Assembly: GCA_021234155.1 (NCBI GenBank)
Contig: JAJEKV010000004.1
Coordinates: 25,335,662-25,399,661 of the forward strand
From: Isoetes taiwanensis
Taxonomy: Eukaryota; Streptophyta; Lycopodiopsida; Isoetales; Isoetaceae
DNA: 64,000 nt
Direction: 5' to 3'
This document shows, piece by piece, positions 45,146 to 57,665 of the stretch. The position numbers and the translations under genes were made by a program. Each line of letters begins with the position of its first letter. Positions within the stretch are counted from its first letter, which is position 1. The notes below the pieces were generated by a model that saw only the letters and a list, made by a program, of their open reading frames with translations, was not told the origin of the DNA and made no database searches.

Positions 45146-48100
45146 GAGATAAAAATCACCTAATCCATGAGAACCTCCACACAAAACGAATCCTTGGGTT
45201 AGTTTAGCTAATACAGGCTACATTAGTTATTCCAAAAGCCACATCGGCTATTGATGGAGTCCCAACTGCTCTGCTCCATGAGAATGTAGCCCTTGCAGCT
45301 TCTGTAAAATCCAAGACAAAGCAAATAGGGTTTAGGTATAGTTCTACCTGCCCATGGAATTCTCTGTAAAAGGCCTGATGCTTGTGGCGATAGGTCCGCA
45401 GCTTCAAAAATTGTTCCGATCGGCACTGCTTCTATGATCTGCTCCTGCGATTGCCACAATAATAAGCAATGATGGAAGGCGGAGGATAATCCCCCTGCCA
45501 TATCCTCTCGTAATGGCGGCGTTAGGGGAGGGTGTCCATTGGCTGCTCACTTAAGCGTAAAACTTATTTAACGGCAAAATAAGCAGCTTCCAAGCCATGC
45601 GGCCCACATGACCATAGGACCAACAAGATAATATACTTGATCAGCTTTGTTGCATACTGAACGGGCAATGCCAACTCATGTTATGAAGTGCCAAAGTGGT
45701 GGGAGTACTGGTACCACCAAGGATGAGGAGGCGGCCACATAGGCTACCAGGGTAGCCATTTAAGGCTGCAACACATAATTGTTAGGCAAGGACTCATTTC
45801 TTTCTTGAGTAATCTAGGCTAATCTTTCAAATAGCCCATTAGGGACTCAATCCACAAGTAAGCTTGTTAAAGAAATCTATAACAATGTATTAACAAAAGT
45901 GTTTTAGTTTTGAGTAGAAACACTGAAAAAAGGACTCTTATACAGACTGCATTTTCCATGGATGAAGCGCACCTATGGGGCTGCTCCCACAAGAACACAA
46001 TAGTGTTATAACCTGCAGCACACCTCCTAGACATTACATAGATGGTCATAACTTCAAATGGTTTGGCTTTAATGGCTCATAAAAGTTATCTGTACAATAA
46101 AGGAATTATCAATCAACAAATTGTTGCCTTAAAATAACAAAGCAAGATGGCAAACCTGCCCTTGAATCAAATCTGGTACAAAAAACACATCTTCATGCAC
46201 TCTGTAAATTGCTCTGCCTACAAAATCAAGATATATAAAATCCGATATGCTCTTATATCAGTTCTATTGTTCTTTGCTAAAAAGTATTGACTGAAATTGT
46301 TCTTTGCTAAAAAGTATTGACTGAAAATGTTTTTGTACCAAACACACATTTAGAAGGTAAAGATGAGTATCTTTCTTAGAAGAAAGAACACAATCACGTA
46401 GAGACATGCAATGGATAAAGAAATCCATAAATGCTTTTATCACCTAACAAAATGCATAAAGTAAAGTGTGTACAGTAATCTGTTTACCTCTAAGTTGCAT
46501 GTTACATGCTGGATCAACATTTCCTTGATGTAGACGATTCACTAGCTAGTTTGCCCTCTGCGTACTATCTATGCTCTTCACAAAGGCTATCTGTCATCTC
46601 TTCAATACATATCTGTTACAAAAACCAGCATAAAGGACCCATGTGATTGTGTTGTCTTCTCATCATCTTCTACAAAAGTCAATCAGAATTTCAAAAGCTT
46701 ATTAGCAGATACTTCAACAGACCTGAGGCAAATTCAGAATAATTTTCATGTATTGATAAAGTAAGAAGCTAATCTGGTGGAACCATCTATCTAGAACCCA
46801 AAGAAGCGTTTGCCATATCTGTAGACTATAGGAGCATCCATCCATAGCTCTCTGTCGCTTTCCATCCATGGGGCTGTCCACGCAGCCCTAAAAACTCCAC
46901 GCAGCCTTGATTAGGCTTTCCACGCAGCCCTAATTGGGCACGGCACCTTCCGTGGTCACCCTCCCCTACTCAGCGCACCGCCAAAGGGAAAAAAAAAACC
47001 AACGGGGAAAGAAAAAAACCAACGAATTTTTCTGGGAAGGGCAATTTTTACTTGCCGGATTTCAAATTTCTGATCACAAATTTTAGCTTTTTGGCCGGAT
47101 TTCGATGTCCACCGGCGGCCGGAAAAAGGAGGACACCCCAACACAATTTAAGTAAGTAGATAATAAAAATATGGCCAATGATCAAAGCACGTCTAAGATC
47201 GCATCACGTAATTCGCTTCTCCTTGCCAGCGAGACTAAAGAACCACAAAACCCAAATTTTTCTTAGAAGATCCATGATCTATGCCCCAATACTTTATGCT
47301 TTGGAAAACAGTCTAATCCATAAAAAATGTTGCCTCGTCGAGCTACACGCTACAAGTCTGGCAAATATACCTGTTGCAAAAGTCCCCTAATTAAAAATAT
47401 TCATTAAATAAATGCATAAGAATCATGAGGATATTTGGAGGGCTAAAGAATAACATGCCCCCAATCACACTAGTCTATAGTGAAATCAATGGCTAATAGT
47501 TCAATTTCGCTTTCCTCCTAACCCCTGAATTGCTGGTAATAAGAGAAGAAATGGGAAGCGGACGTTCCAAACTCTAAAGAAATGTTAGAAAGTGGGAACA
47601 ACCAAAAATTAATTAATAACTTTTGCTTACTCTAGGTATCAAACCAAGATTCCATTGCCTTACCTTGTCGAGGCCCTTAAATATATCTTATAGGCGTCCA
47701 GATGGCTAATAAATGCTATGGTTCTCTTCTTATATAGAAGAGAACCATCATTCTAGGGATAGGGACGCCAGTTTTAGCACCAACTCTCTTTTTAGACCCA
47801 AGCTTTCTTTGGCACAAGCCTGCTATGACGATGATATTTGTGCATAAGGACCTTTCCCTAGAATATCAAACCCCAGGAACTACCAATTTTGCTGGTAACA
47901 AAACCAATGGGTAAAGATGCTATGCCACCCCTTTTGAAACATGAGAAAATCAAAACAAAATATTATTAGGTAATGGCAATAGGAGAAGAAATGGTAAGCT
48001 GGTGCCCTTTATTCCAAGATCTGGACCGTACATAACGATCCTCGTTTGTGGGGTATGCATGTACAAGTTTTTGTATATTGTATATTAAGGTTTGCAAAAT

Positions 48101-48160
48101 ACTATAAGGTTTGAGAGAATGTACTTAATGGTATTAATTTTGTACATGTATTGTAAATAT
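45146..48160. other. Non-coding stretch with small duplications
   Basis: No gene with recognisable product. A minus-strand frame from an ATG at 45501 (MAGGLSSAFHHCLLLW) is open for 92 codons but has no family motif. Small repeats: a ~34-bp unit containing GTTCTTTGCTAAAAAGTATT doubled at about 46269-46326, and CACGCAGCC units at 46876-46940. Confidence 0.35.
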
Positions 48161-48164
48161 ATTT

Positions 48165-48500
48165 TTGGAGCTCTCGCTGCCCTACGTAACCCCCCGTGTG
48201 AATATGCACCCAAACCAAAGGGGGTTTAAGGGGGATTTTAATTTAAATGTGTTAAATGCAATGGTTTGTGTTGATAATGTTAATGGTAGTTGTGTGTTGA
48301 TTGTTATATTAAAAAAAAATTTGGGCCCTTCGGGCCCTACGTCACCCCCCGAATATGCACGCAAACCAAAGGGGATTTGAGGCGAATTTTAATTTAAAAT
48401 AGTTTGATGTAATGGTTTATGTTAATTAATGTTAATGTTAATTACATTGTTATTATATTAAAAAATAAAATTTGGCACCCTTCGAGCCCTCACTAAAACA
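48165..48500 (+). repeat. Two to three ~155-bp tandem units with GGGCCC hairpin
   Basis: The unit starts CCCTACGTAACCCCCCG (48179), then ATATGCAC.CAAACCAAAGGGG, GATTTTAATTTAAA and a TTAAAAAA end. It repeats from 48336 (CCCTACGTCACCCCCCG), and a third copy begins near 48479. Between the first two lies GGGCCC-TTC-GGGCCC. It is a non-coding satellite-like array of low copy number. Confidence 0.75.
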
Positions 48501-48897
48501 AACATAAGTAAAGTTTAAGGGCCTAAATAAATAGATAGATACTTACTAAGAAGCTTCAGTATTGCAATTGGACAGTTGAAACAAAACTTTGATTTAGTTG
48601 TAACTTGACTAAGGAATGGCATAAGAACACATGGTGAGAAGTTTTAATGTTTCGTTGGTAGCTTAAGCATAATTTATATGACCACATTCATAAAATATGT
48701 ACAGGATTCTAATGCAACACAAGAAGCCAAAGTCATAATTAGTTTTCAATATAGCACGGGGATGCCAAAGCCAATATCCGCGAAACAAATTTTAGCATAG
48801 TGTTCATGAAAATCTCTATGCACAAAATACCTAGAGCATTTAACATCTATTCATGAAAATGTTTATGCATAAAACCTTTTTATTTTACAAAGATCCC

Positions 48898-49140
48898 TCA
48901 ATTACACTCTAGGACTTTGGATGAAGAGAATAGGTGCTTCCGTGTGCATTTGAAACTGCAAATGGATACAACAATTGTTTGGTTTAAAATATAATCAATT
49001 TGAAATACATAACAACATTCTAGAAATTTGCGTACCTCATCTATGAATGTTTCTATGAATGTTTCTGTTCCATCTAAAACAGCATATGGAAATGCTTCCA
49101 AGGAATCGACAAAGACCACCATATCTGCATGACTCAACAT
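48898..49140 (-). other. Exon-like ORF of unknown product
   Basis: An ATG at 49140 opens MLSHADMVVFVDSLEAFPYA and a region with a short internal repeat (ETFIETFIDE), followed by a plausible donor GAG|GTACGC at about 49036. The frame stays open beyond to 48898. No family was recognised and no partner exon was found. Confidence 0.25.
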
Positions 49141-49586
49141 GATAGCAGAAGCGTCTTTTTACTTGGCCATATCTAAGTTGTGCCTTATTTTGCCCCGAAG
49201 TAGCTTCTCAGTCACTGCTTCTCGTCCCAAGTGTGCCTGCTACATCATCAAAGGTATCATTGTTCTACCATGCCACATTTTTCCACAACAGACTAGTTTG
49301 AAGCGTTGAATCAATGAAGTGGTAGCTGGTGCAATTATTTTCACGATAGGGGCCTGGAAGTAATATGCAGTTAAGCTACTGTGCAGTCCCCTGGGGCATA
49401 GAACATATGCTGTCAGTTCTAAGAAGCCTGCAAAATTTGAGCTGCCATAGCTTCCGGAATCAAAGCCTTCGGAGACAAAAGAGCTTCTAGCTATGAATCA
49501 GCATGATGCCAGCATGCATGTGCATTTGGGTCACATCCTGTGGCCGCCTCCTTCTGGCTACAGTAGCCGGGTTTTGCAATATGAGA
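49141..49586. other. Non-coding stretch
   Basis: Nothing recognised between the exon-like ORF and the PPR fragment. Confidence 0.35.
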
Positions 49587-49904
49587 CTATAGGGTCACAA
49601 AAATTCCATCATATGCTGCAACAGCAGAAAACCGCCTGGAATCCATGAATATCCCAGCAAGATGGAACACTCTGTTTGTTTCCACTAGGTCTCCACAAGA
49701 AGAAAACAAGCGAATAAAGAGGTCATACAAAACAGAAAAAGAACTGAGGTCATTCCGCAACATAAGGGATTGTAGCTGTCTGCCATGGCCGAGGTCCTCC
49801 TTCTCTAAGCAACCTCTTAACAGATAGTATGCATTATTTCTTGATAATGGAATACCTCTTTGTGCTAAAATCGAACGCGGCCCCTCTCGCATGCTCCTGT
49901 TCAC
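49587..49904 (-). pseudogene. Pentatricopeptide repeat (PPR) protein fragment
   Basis: The frame contains YYLLRGCLEKEDLGHGRQLQ and LIRL/SSCGDLVETNRVFHLA-type text, the signature of PLS-class plant PPR proteins, RNA-binding factors for editing and processing in plastids and mitochondria. Only about one and a half repeats are present. The frame ends soon after in non-PPR sequence, and no organelle-targeting peptide or DYW domain is nearby. It is therefore a fragment, probably a captured or decayed piece. Similar PLS-type arrays are abundant in seed-free plants. Confidence 0.6.
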
Positions 49905-52900
49905 AAAAGCCTATTCACTTTGTTTGGCGGTGATAGGACATTGTCAAATGGGTTTCAAGTGGTTGTGGAAAGAGCGTCGGGGATCGGAAAAGCCCGCCTT
50001 CAACTCACGGAATCTTTCCACAAAACACAGATGCGGGAAGAATCTATCTGATTTGGGCAATCGATGACTTGCAGTATGGCATCTTAATAAGCTTAAGAAA
50101 AAATTAGATCAGGGAAATAATTCGAACTGTAGCTGCAAACGCTGGCTGAGATGATGAGACTCTGCCTCAGAATATGATAAACCTATAGAGAACAGCAAGC
50201 ATTTCAACTATTCCGGCATCAATTGCAGGCTTCAACGGGCAGCAAGGATTCTATATATAGTACCCAAGACCATTCATCAGCTTCTAGCATAAGTTTTTTG
50301 TTGGCTGCAAAAGTTTAAACTTATAAAGTATAAAACTAGCGGCCCACTTCCGCATGCTTCAATTTGTTGGAATGTTCGAGAAAAAGAAGAGCGGATAACT
50401 TAGAAAAATTATGTGTAGAAAGTTCGGTGGTCATATAAGATCAATCAGAAAATCGGTGAATAGATGCAAAATTTGGACAACAATTGTCAACAATCTAAAT
50501 GCCTGCATATCATTCAAGAGACAAAACATGACGAGCTGACAGAACATGAGCAGGACATCGAGGTCAGCTTAACTGTGAAAAGGGCTTTTGAGGCAAAGCA
50601 GTCTGGCAAAAAATGGAGCTGATCCGGAGCTCAAGACAGGGCGATTTCTACAAAACCCAAGTGAAGATTGGTATGCCGGAGGACCACGCCATTCTTGAAA
50701 CTACCATAGAGCTCCCGCAAGCCATCGCTAAGCAAAAGGGCTACAATCCCAAAAACGTGAACTACAATCCGGGAGCCCTAAAACCTCACTCCACTGCCAT
50801 GGAACTCCTCGAAGCCATAGCCATAACTTCCAGATCAACCAGAATAGAACCCTAAAGTAGAGCTCGAAATCGAACCCTAAAGTAGAACTCTCGAGGTCTT
50901 GCATGCCAGGATTTGAAGCTTAAAAATAAAAAGGGTCTTAAACCATTGGAAAAGATCAATAAAACTAGTCCAAAATTAGTGCACTCGTATGCGCACTCTA
51001 GATGTACGCATTAGTACATCCAATTGCATACGCGATGAAATCATAGCAAAACCATATGCGAAAGCGTACAAAAATACAAAAGGAACCCCCTGTTATAATG
51101 CTACATATTGTTGGAACAAAGAAACAAGTGGTGATCCAAAGGTCCATAAACCGGACTAACCATTAAAAGCCATAGGTTCAATGTGGGATGATGTCCAACA
51201 TGTAAGCCGTAAAGAATTAAAATGGGATATTACCTTGAAAGGAACCCAAACAAATATCTATGGCATGTCTTAAAAGGTGAGCATCCCTAAAAAGGGGATG
51301 CAACTATTGATAGGTTAATTAAAGCCCATTGGTGCCACAAAAGGGGACAAAAACCGTGCTAGGCTAAAGAATGGGCAAGGAATTCGCTGGTTCAGAAGCC
51401 ATTCATCCTGTGATATTCAGGAAATAGGAAACGCCATGGCACTAGGGGAGGTACTTCGGATTTTGAGACAATGTACTAGATGATGTTGATGTAATAGTAG
51501 ATCTTACTAGTCTTCATGGCAAATTCAAATCTCATATTAGAGATATTATGACATCCAGATAACCAAGCTGCTCCATCACACTAGGCTTTAGAAACACGCT
51601 CAGACAAAGTAATTGAGAATGGACAACCTATTGATTTCATCCATTTGCTCATTCATACACAACTTTGTTGCCTCAATTGCTGAAAAATCCTTACGTGCAA
51701 AACAATTATGTCTCCAACTTTATTTAGGTATTAGTACCTAGCAATTGTAAAGCTTGCTTTGATTTTTATCTACAATACACAAATGAGGATGAAGTGATTG
51801 GATTCTAATGCCCTTACACAAGCTTTCATTTAAAAGAAGGCTGTAAGATTATCCTGCAAAGTACTGCAAAATGGAGATGAATTGTTGTAAACTTGCACAT
51901 TACATTCCAGATGCAGAGCTTCATCATCTTTTAAATTTGTGGTCGGTCCCTTTACTTCAGCTATCCAGTTTATGAAGTTCTGTACGTCTTCCAAAAAGGA
52001 GTTCAGGAGTATAGAACACACGTTTCCAACAACTTTAATTTCCCCTTTTTGCATAAGTTGGGGCGCTTGTTGGAGAAGATACTTAGACATTGTTTTCCAC
52101 TCCGCACACCTGTAAGACTGAGCAAACTGTTTCATCATTTATATTATGCAGCACACAGAGCAACAAAATGCAAGCTAACAAAGTTCAAACCGAGGTAAAC
52201 AAGGAGTACTTCGCTAAAGTGCGCAAAATAGAAGGACCTTGCTCGCCCCTAGAGATCAACATATGTCTACAAAAACAAAAAGAATGATATGAACTAAAGC
52301 CATACACACCCATGCAATATGTAATGTGAGTACCAACTACTTTTCGAATTGAGAATGGCCCGAGTAGACTATCCAGGATAAACCCAAATGCAAATGCTTT
52401 AAAGCATGATTGAGCAGGCATGCAGCTGACATAGTTTCAGCGCAAAACGAATTTGAAAGATGCTTATTATGCCTTTTATTACTGACCACCATGTTTCCCA
52501 TTGTTCCCCGTTCCATTTTCAACTTTAAAAGCATTGAACTTGTCAAGATCTTCATTTGAAGTACAGAGGAGAAAACCAAAATTGGACTGCACAAGGTTGT
52601 TGTGACTGCTTACCATAGGGGCAAACCAAAGCTCTTCAGGAATTATCTCCAAGTAATCAAACTCTATTGAAAACTATTAAGACTGTTAAAAGCTGAATTT
52701 CGTGGGTACATCATGGACGATTCTTATGGTCTCCAGCTTCATAGGACGATTCTTATGGGCTCTAGCTTCATAGGAAGTCCCCTGGGCTAAACGCCATTGC
52801 ATTATGACGCACCCTTATTTGGCTAAGGCTTATGGTAGCACTGTTACTCTCTGGCCAAACTTGTTCCTGGCAAATCACATGCATAGCCACTTGCTTTGCC

Positions 52901-53790
52901 CTTCTTCCCATATGCAAAATCTAAGAAGCAACAACCAGGCACAGAGTTCTGGATAGTCCTAGCTTTGCTACCAAAGCAGCTCTGGATGCATCTCCTAAAG
53001 CACAGAAACGATGAAAAACAATTTACCTGAACAAATCGAAATAATTTTTTGTTAGGAAAAGAATGGGTCTAGGTCCTGACTATTAAACCCTAAAATAATT
53101 TTATTGGCTTCTACTTGGATCCAAAACTTTAGAGACCATGACCACATGATTGTGTTTTTTAATTTAATCAACCGCGCAGAAAGAGGCACTCTAGAAATAC
53201 TGTTAAGTACACCTGTACGAATAGAGCAACGAAATCATAGAAAATCCATGTGAAAAAGCATATAAAAATGTCAAAATAACCCCCTGTTATTATGCTAGAT
53301 ATAAATATCAATTCCTAAAATTTTGTTGGAGTTTGTGATTTCTTGTTTATGCATCCGAGAAAAAAGGGTCGTAATGTCTTGGTAAATGGATTCACTCTCA
53401 CATAAAAAAAGGGACTGAATCTCACACAAAAAAACTCATCTTTTATAAAATTAATTTGCACGCCCTTTTCATTTAAAATAAGAGGGTTCCAAAAAGGGAA
53501 TTGCATAAATTCCATAATATTGGCATCCCAAAGCTTGTACAAGAAAAAAATATCCATGTATTGCTTCAATCGGGTGACTCCCCCTCCCCCCCCAAAAACA
53601 CACACAACTACATAGATGCTCTTAAATAGTCCACTTTGACAATCAAGTTTGATGTTCCTTCTTCCAGCAAGATTTGAGCCACTATTGAGCATTTAAGTGA
53701 TATGGTAAGGAAGTTCTTCAGTTTTTATTGAGCTACATAAAGAAAGAGGCATCCAATTGTTGGATAAGGCATTGATATCAATGAGCTATC
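49905..53790. other. Long non-coding stretch with two unrecognised ORFs
   Basis: A plus-strand ORF at 50613-50855 (MELIRSSRQGDFYKTQVKIG, 80 codons) and a minus-strand ORF at 52138-51830 (MMKQFAQSYRCAEWKTMSKY, 102 codons) have balanced composition but no motif or clear splice sites. CCCTAAAGTAGA occurs twice near 50850-50890. No RNA gene or transposon was recognised. Confidence 0.3.
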
Positions 53791-53794
53791 AGAA

Positions 53795-53860
53795 AGGAAG
53801 GAAGGAAGGAAGGAAGGAAGTTTATTTTAACGTCCACGGAGGCCAAAGGCCTATGAGACG
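53795..53860 (-). mobile_element. LINE 3' end with (TTCC)n tail
   Basis: Minus strand: CCTTTGGCCTCCGTGGACGT, then TAAAATAAA and about seven TTCC units. The terminus is the family seen at 37.2 kb, but the tail is a tetranucleotide in place of ATTCT. Confidence 0.7.
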
Positions 53861-54799
53861 GTACATGCAGAGAACAGGCAAAAAAGCCAAAAACCCCAAC
53901 ACCAAAAACAAACAATGTAACTGTACAGTAGAACCCTACTACCGGGATGAAAAAACCCCCACTTGGGAGGAAAAACCCTAGCAGTAGGCTCTCAAATACC
54001 ATGCCCCAGAAGAGCAAGTCTGACGGCCGAAATCTGCAGGATGTAAGCTCCCAGCCGCGCTACCATAAAGAGTGATATACCATTGTTGAATGCTTTTCGT
54101 TGTTGTATGCGAACTTGGACATGTAGATGTAATTCTTCCATTGCTCATGCTTATCCAACATACATCCTTAGCATAATTCCAATACCATGTCCAATCTCTC
54201 TGTTTGACCATCGATATGCAGGTGATGTGTTGTAGTCAATGTAACTTAGTGCCCACTATATTAAGTAGCATGTTCAACAAGTGATGTGTTGTACTCAATG
54301 TAACTTAGAGCCAGCCTTTCCAGAATTCTTTCTGAACTCGGAATATCTATAAGAAGAAAGAGAAAAGAATGGTTGTCAATGCTCGCAATGCAAAGTCCAT
54401 GTAGTTCCATATCAGGCCTAAAACTACTATAGCTGCCAAGTGTTAAAGGTGACTTTCTTGAAGATATTGCAGTTAACATACTTCTTTGAACGAATGTATT
54501 TACTCCAAGCAATTTTCACAAGAGCACCTATCTCATTACCACTCCAACCAAAATTGTGAATTGTGGCAATGATCTCTTAACTTTTAACAACGCTAAAACT
54601 ATATAAACATGTCAATCAATAAGAACCGATTTCTCCTCCCAACCTTATGCAAGGATGCATTCCACCAAATTAAATGCTTTTGTGATAAAAAATCACACCC
54701 TCATTATGTTTAACTCTTTTTAGCTTCTTTAATCAAATAAGCAAAATTTGCTCTTTGGAAAATATAAAAGGTGCTAAAAAACATTAAGCTCCTTTCAAT
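53861..54799. other. Non-coding stretch
   Basis: No gene was recognised. A ~25-bp unit (GTGATGTGTTGTAGTCAATG and following) is doubled at about 54222 and 54282. Confidence 0.35.
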
Positions 54800-56022
54800 T
54801 CTGTTTTTTGGAGCATCATTGATTGGTTTTAGCGGTGGTGCATAATTGATTCATAATGTATTATTCCCATGCACAATTTATGTGTATGGAATAGAAAAAT
54901 GCAACGACAAGTCAATGAATGTTTTAGTACGCATGAAATTGTTAAATAGTAAGAGGAATATTATACATTTTTTACCCAAAACGTCATGGCACATGCATGT
55001 TGATTTGTTTATTCGACTTTCTCCATGCACCTAATGTTGCCAGGTAAGTTTAGCGTACTAGCATTTGTGTTGAGCCTAACTAGGCCAACCTAAGTAAAGT
55101 AGGGCCAACTACTGAACCTGGTCAATTTGGCGCAAGGAAGAAAGCAAAACAAATCAGATTTGAACAGAGTAAGGACAAAAAGAAACAGAAAGCTACATCA
55201 ATATGAGGTTGAATGAGAGACCTGCAGTGACGTGAATGTGAGGAGTCTTTACACGAGGAGATTCAGATGACAAAATATTGAAAGTCAAGTCCAAAACCGG
55301 AGTCATGGAATAGAATAGATAATGTAAGTGCTATGGAAGACTACGTCATAGGTGAACTACCATATTTTATGAATGAAGAGAAAAAGGCAGCCCCCATATT
55401 TTGGAGGATAACAGGCGCGCATATTGAAGAATTGGGCAATGGGTATGGGTATGTCTTCTTTTTGCGTATGGGTGTGATATACGTTGAAAAGCATAACAGC
55501 AAGCTCTGGCGCAACTCTGCCCCAGTGGGAAGAAGTGGCCGCGTCTCCATCGCGGTAAATGTCGGATGTGGGCATGTTATAGCCAGCCTTAAATGACAAA
55601 AAATCCGTCGCATCTCCATCGCAGTAAATGTCGGACGTGGGCATGTTATAGTCAGCCTTAAATGACAAAAAATCCGCTAAGTCCACGAAAACGCCGTGTG
55701 ATTTTTTTTTTTGGCATGGCTATAACATGTCAAAGACACGGATATGCTCGTGGCTATAACATGTCCGCGTCCGATATATATACGGCGCTCGGCCACGTCT
55801 CCGAATGGGGTGTACAAGGCGAATATCGGGATCGTATATCAGCCAGAGTTGGGAATGCCAGATGAATGTGATGAAGGATGAAAATCCACAAGCTTCGTAT
55901 TCTTGCCCCATGGCTGTAACCCACGACTCCTGTTCCTTGACTGTATCAGAACAAGGCACTGTATCGCTTTTCACAGACCAGAAGTCTGCACCAATTACTG
56001 ATCAGCTCACCAATTACCAGGT
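54800..56022 (+). pseudogene. Broken copy of the 59.6-60.5 kb membrane-protein gene
   Basis: Aligns with 58857-59915 through promoter and first exon at an offset of about 4.06 kb. Conserved peptide text includes SQSWECQMNV and HDSCSLTVSEQGTVSLFT. Damage: the start region is changed by deletions, a 4-base deletion shifts the signal-peptide frame near 55475, and about 240 bp of foreign foldback DNA splits the exon at 55558-55798. Homology ends after TNYQ at about 56022, so the Ser-rich stalk, membrane segment and tail are missing. It is a non-functional duplicate. Confidence 0.85.
55558..55798. mobile_element. Foldback/MITE-like insertion in the pseudogene exon
   Basis: The exon text GGCCGCGTCTCC (ending about 55554) reappears as GGCCACGTCTCC just before the exon resumes at GAATGG (about 55803), which suggests an ~11-12 bp target duplication. 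Inside are two direct ~65-bp repeats (TAAATGTCGGAYGTGGGCAT to AATCCG) and, in inverse orientation, GGCTATAACATGTCCGCGTC, so the left and right parts can fold on each other. There is no coding sequence. Long duplications of about 9-12 bp would suit a Mutator-like element, but this is not settled. Confidence 0.6.
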
Positions 56023-57607
56023 TAGAACTATGATTCTTGTATGGTATTGTCTCCAAATTCGTATATTTTGGCGACGTTTGCGTCGTCACATTTCTATTTC
56101 GAGAGGTTCATTTTGTGGTTTTTTTCTGAAGGTACCAAAACACAAACAAACGAAGGAATTCTGCCTCAGCCACGATGTCGAGGCAATCTTCTCATGCCTA
56201 CACTGTCGGGCTGATCTTCTGGTGGACAGGAGCAGTGTCTCCGATATGGAGCTGCTATGCTAGATGGCCCGATTTTTTGGTTTCAGCGCCAAATCCAGCG
56301 ACTAGGGCTTCAAATCCAGCGACTAGGGTTTCAGCGCCAAATCCAGCCCCAAACCACATCCTCGTCCATTGAGTCGGAAGCTTTGACTTGCAGCTGAGGA
56401 ATGCCCTGAAGCCGACCTGGTGGTGAAGCTGAAGAATGCCCTGAAGATGGGCCGGATTCTCCAAGTCCTCCAAGCCTACTCTTTCATTAAATAGCCGGAT
56501 ATTTTCAGTTCCCAATCGGAAATTTGTATCAGTCTTAATAAAAATCTATCGGAATTTTTCTTGCAATGTGCTAACTCAACCGGAAATTCTTAGTTTCAAC
56601 CGGAACAAACCTTCTCTACCCCGGAATTTGCCCAACAGTCCGACCATGGATCACGGGCATGGCCGCTCTGTACCTAGGTTTTTTTGTTTTGGGCAGAGTT
56701 CAGCTATTCGAATGGATTTTAATTTGGACCAATGGAAGTGCCGTTGGGGTAAAGACAAAAAAAATCTCAGGCTCGATCTAGGACAAGTGAGGGAATATTC
56801 TTTCCATCAATAGTCTGCAATAAAAAGTGAAACAAACAGGAACAAGAAGACATCCTTTGACATCTAGCTATTTAAAGAATCAAGAAATTTGACGAGGAAA
56901 TGAAAACTCAACTTCTTTTACCCCTTTTTCTTTTTTGAAGTAATTCCAAATTGAAGGAAGTGGTTATATTTTTATCATATAAGCTAAACTACTATAATGC
57001 AGGGGGTAATTTGTCAAAAAGCTTGCTGAAAACTCTATTAGTTCCATATTTATGATGAGCCACACTCGACCCGCCAGATCCAACACGATACAACCCCACT
57101 GGGTATGGCAGGACCTTAAACCTACCACATCCTCCGAGGTCAAGGTTCGAGTATGATCGGCATCAGTCTAGTTGGGGACTTTAAAATCCATTGTCCTGAG
57201 GTCACATTCAATATTGGCCATATGTAGGACACAATTACCTGGAGCAGCTCCATGCATAAGGTATCGCGGCATGGAGTGGATTCAAATTGGCTTCCTATAC
57301 ATGTAACTTACTAGAGATCTGTGTGATGAATAGATGACTCAATTCCCTCAATACAAAAGATATTTATGACAAGATTTTTAGTCAAAAGCTTGACTTAATG
57401 GTTGTCACCCCAGTGACCAATGATGATACCCAATATAGTGTCAACATTGTGTCAGAAAATTTTCCACTATGCTTGACACTATAAGCCCTGTCCTCTTGTA
57501 GTGGGTCCAGAGCCGAAGGGTTCGCCATCCATTCAATCTCCGTCTCTATTTTGCCATGAGACCTATGCAAAAAAAAAATTTTTGGGGCCCAAAATGTGGT
57601 ATTTAAG
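56023..57607. other. Non-coding stretch
   Basis: No gene was recognised. Short repeats (AATCCAGCGACTAGGG twice) lie near 56290-56330. Confidence 0.35.
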
Positions 57608-57665
57608 GTAGAATGAATGAATGCATTTTTATCGTCCACGGAGACCAACTAGCCTATGTAGAGAG
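57608..57665 (-). mobile_element. LINE 3' end with (ATTC)n tail
   Basis: Minus strand: TAGTTGGTCTCCGTGGACGA, then TAAAAATGC and ATTCATTCATTC. Same terminus as the 37.2 kb LINE with yet another tail motif. Confidence 0.65.
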
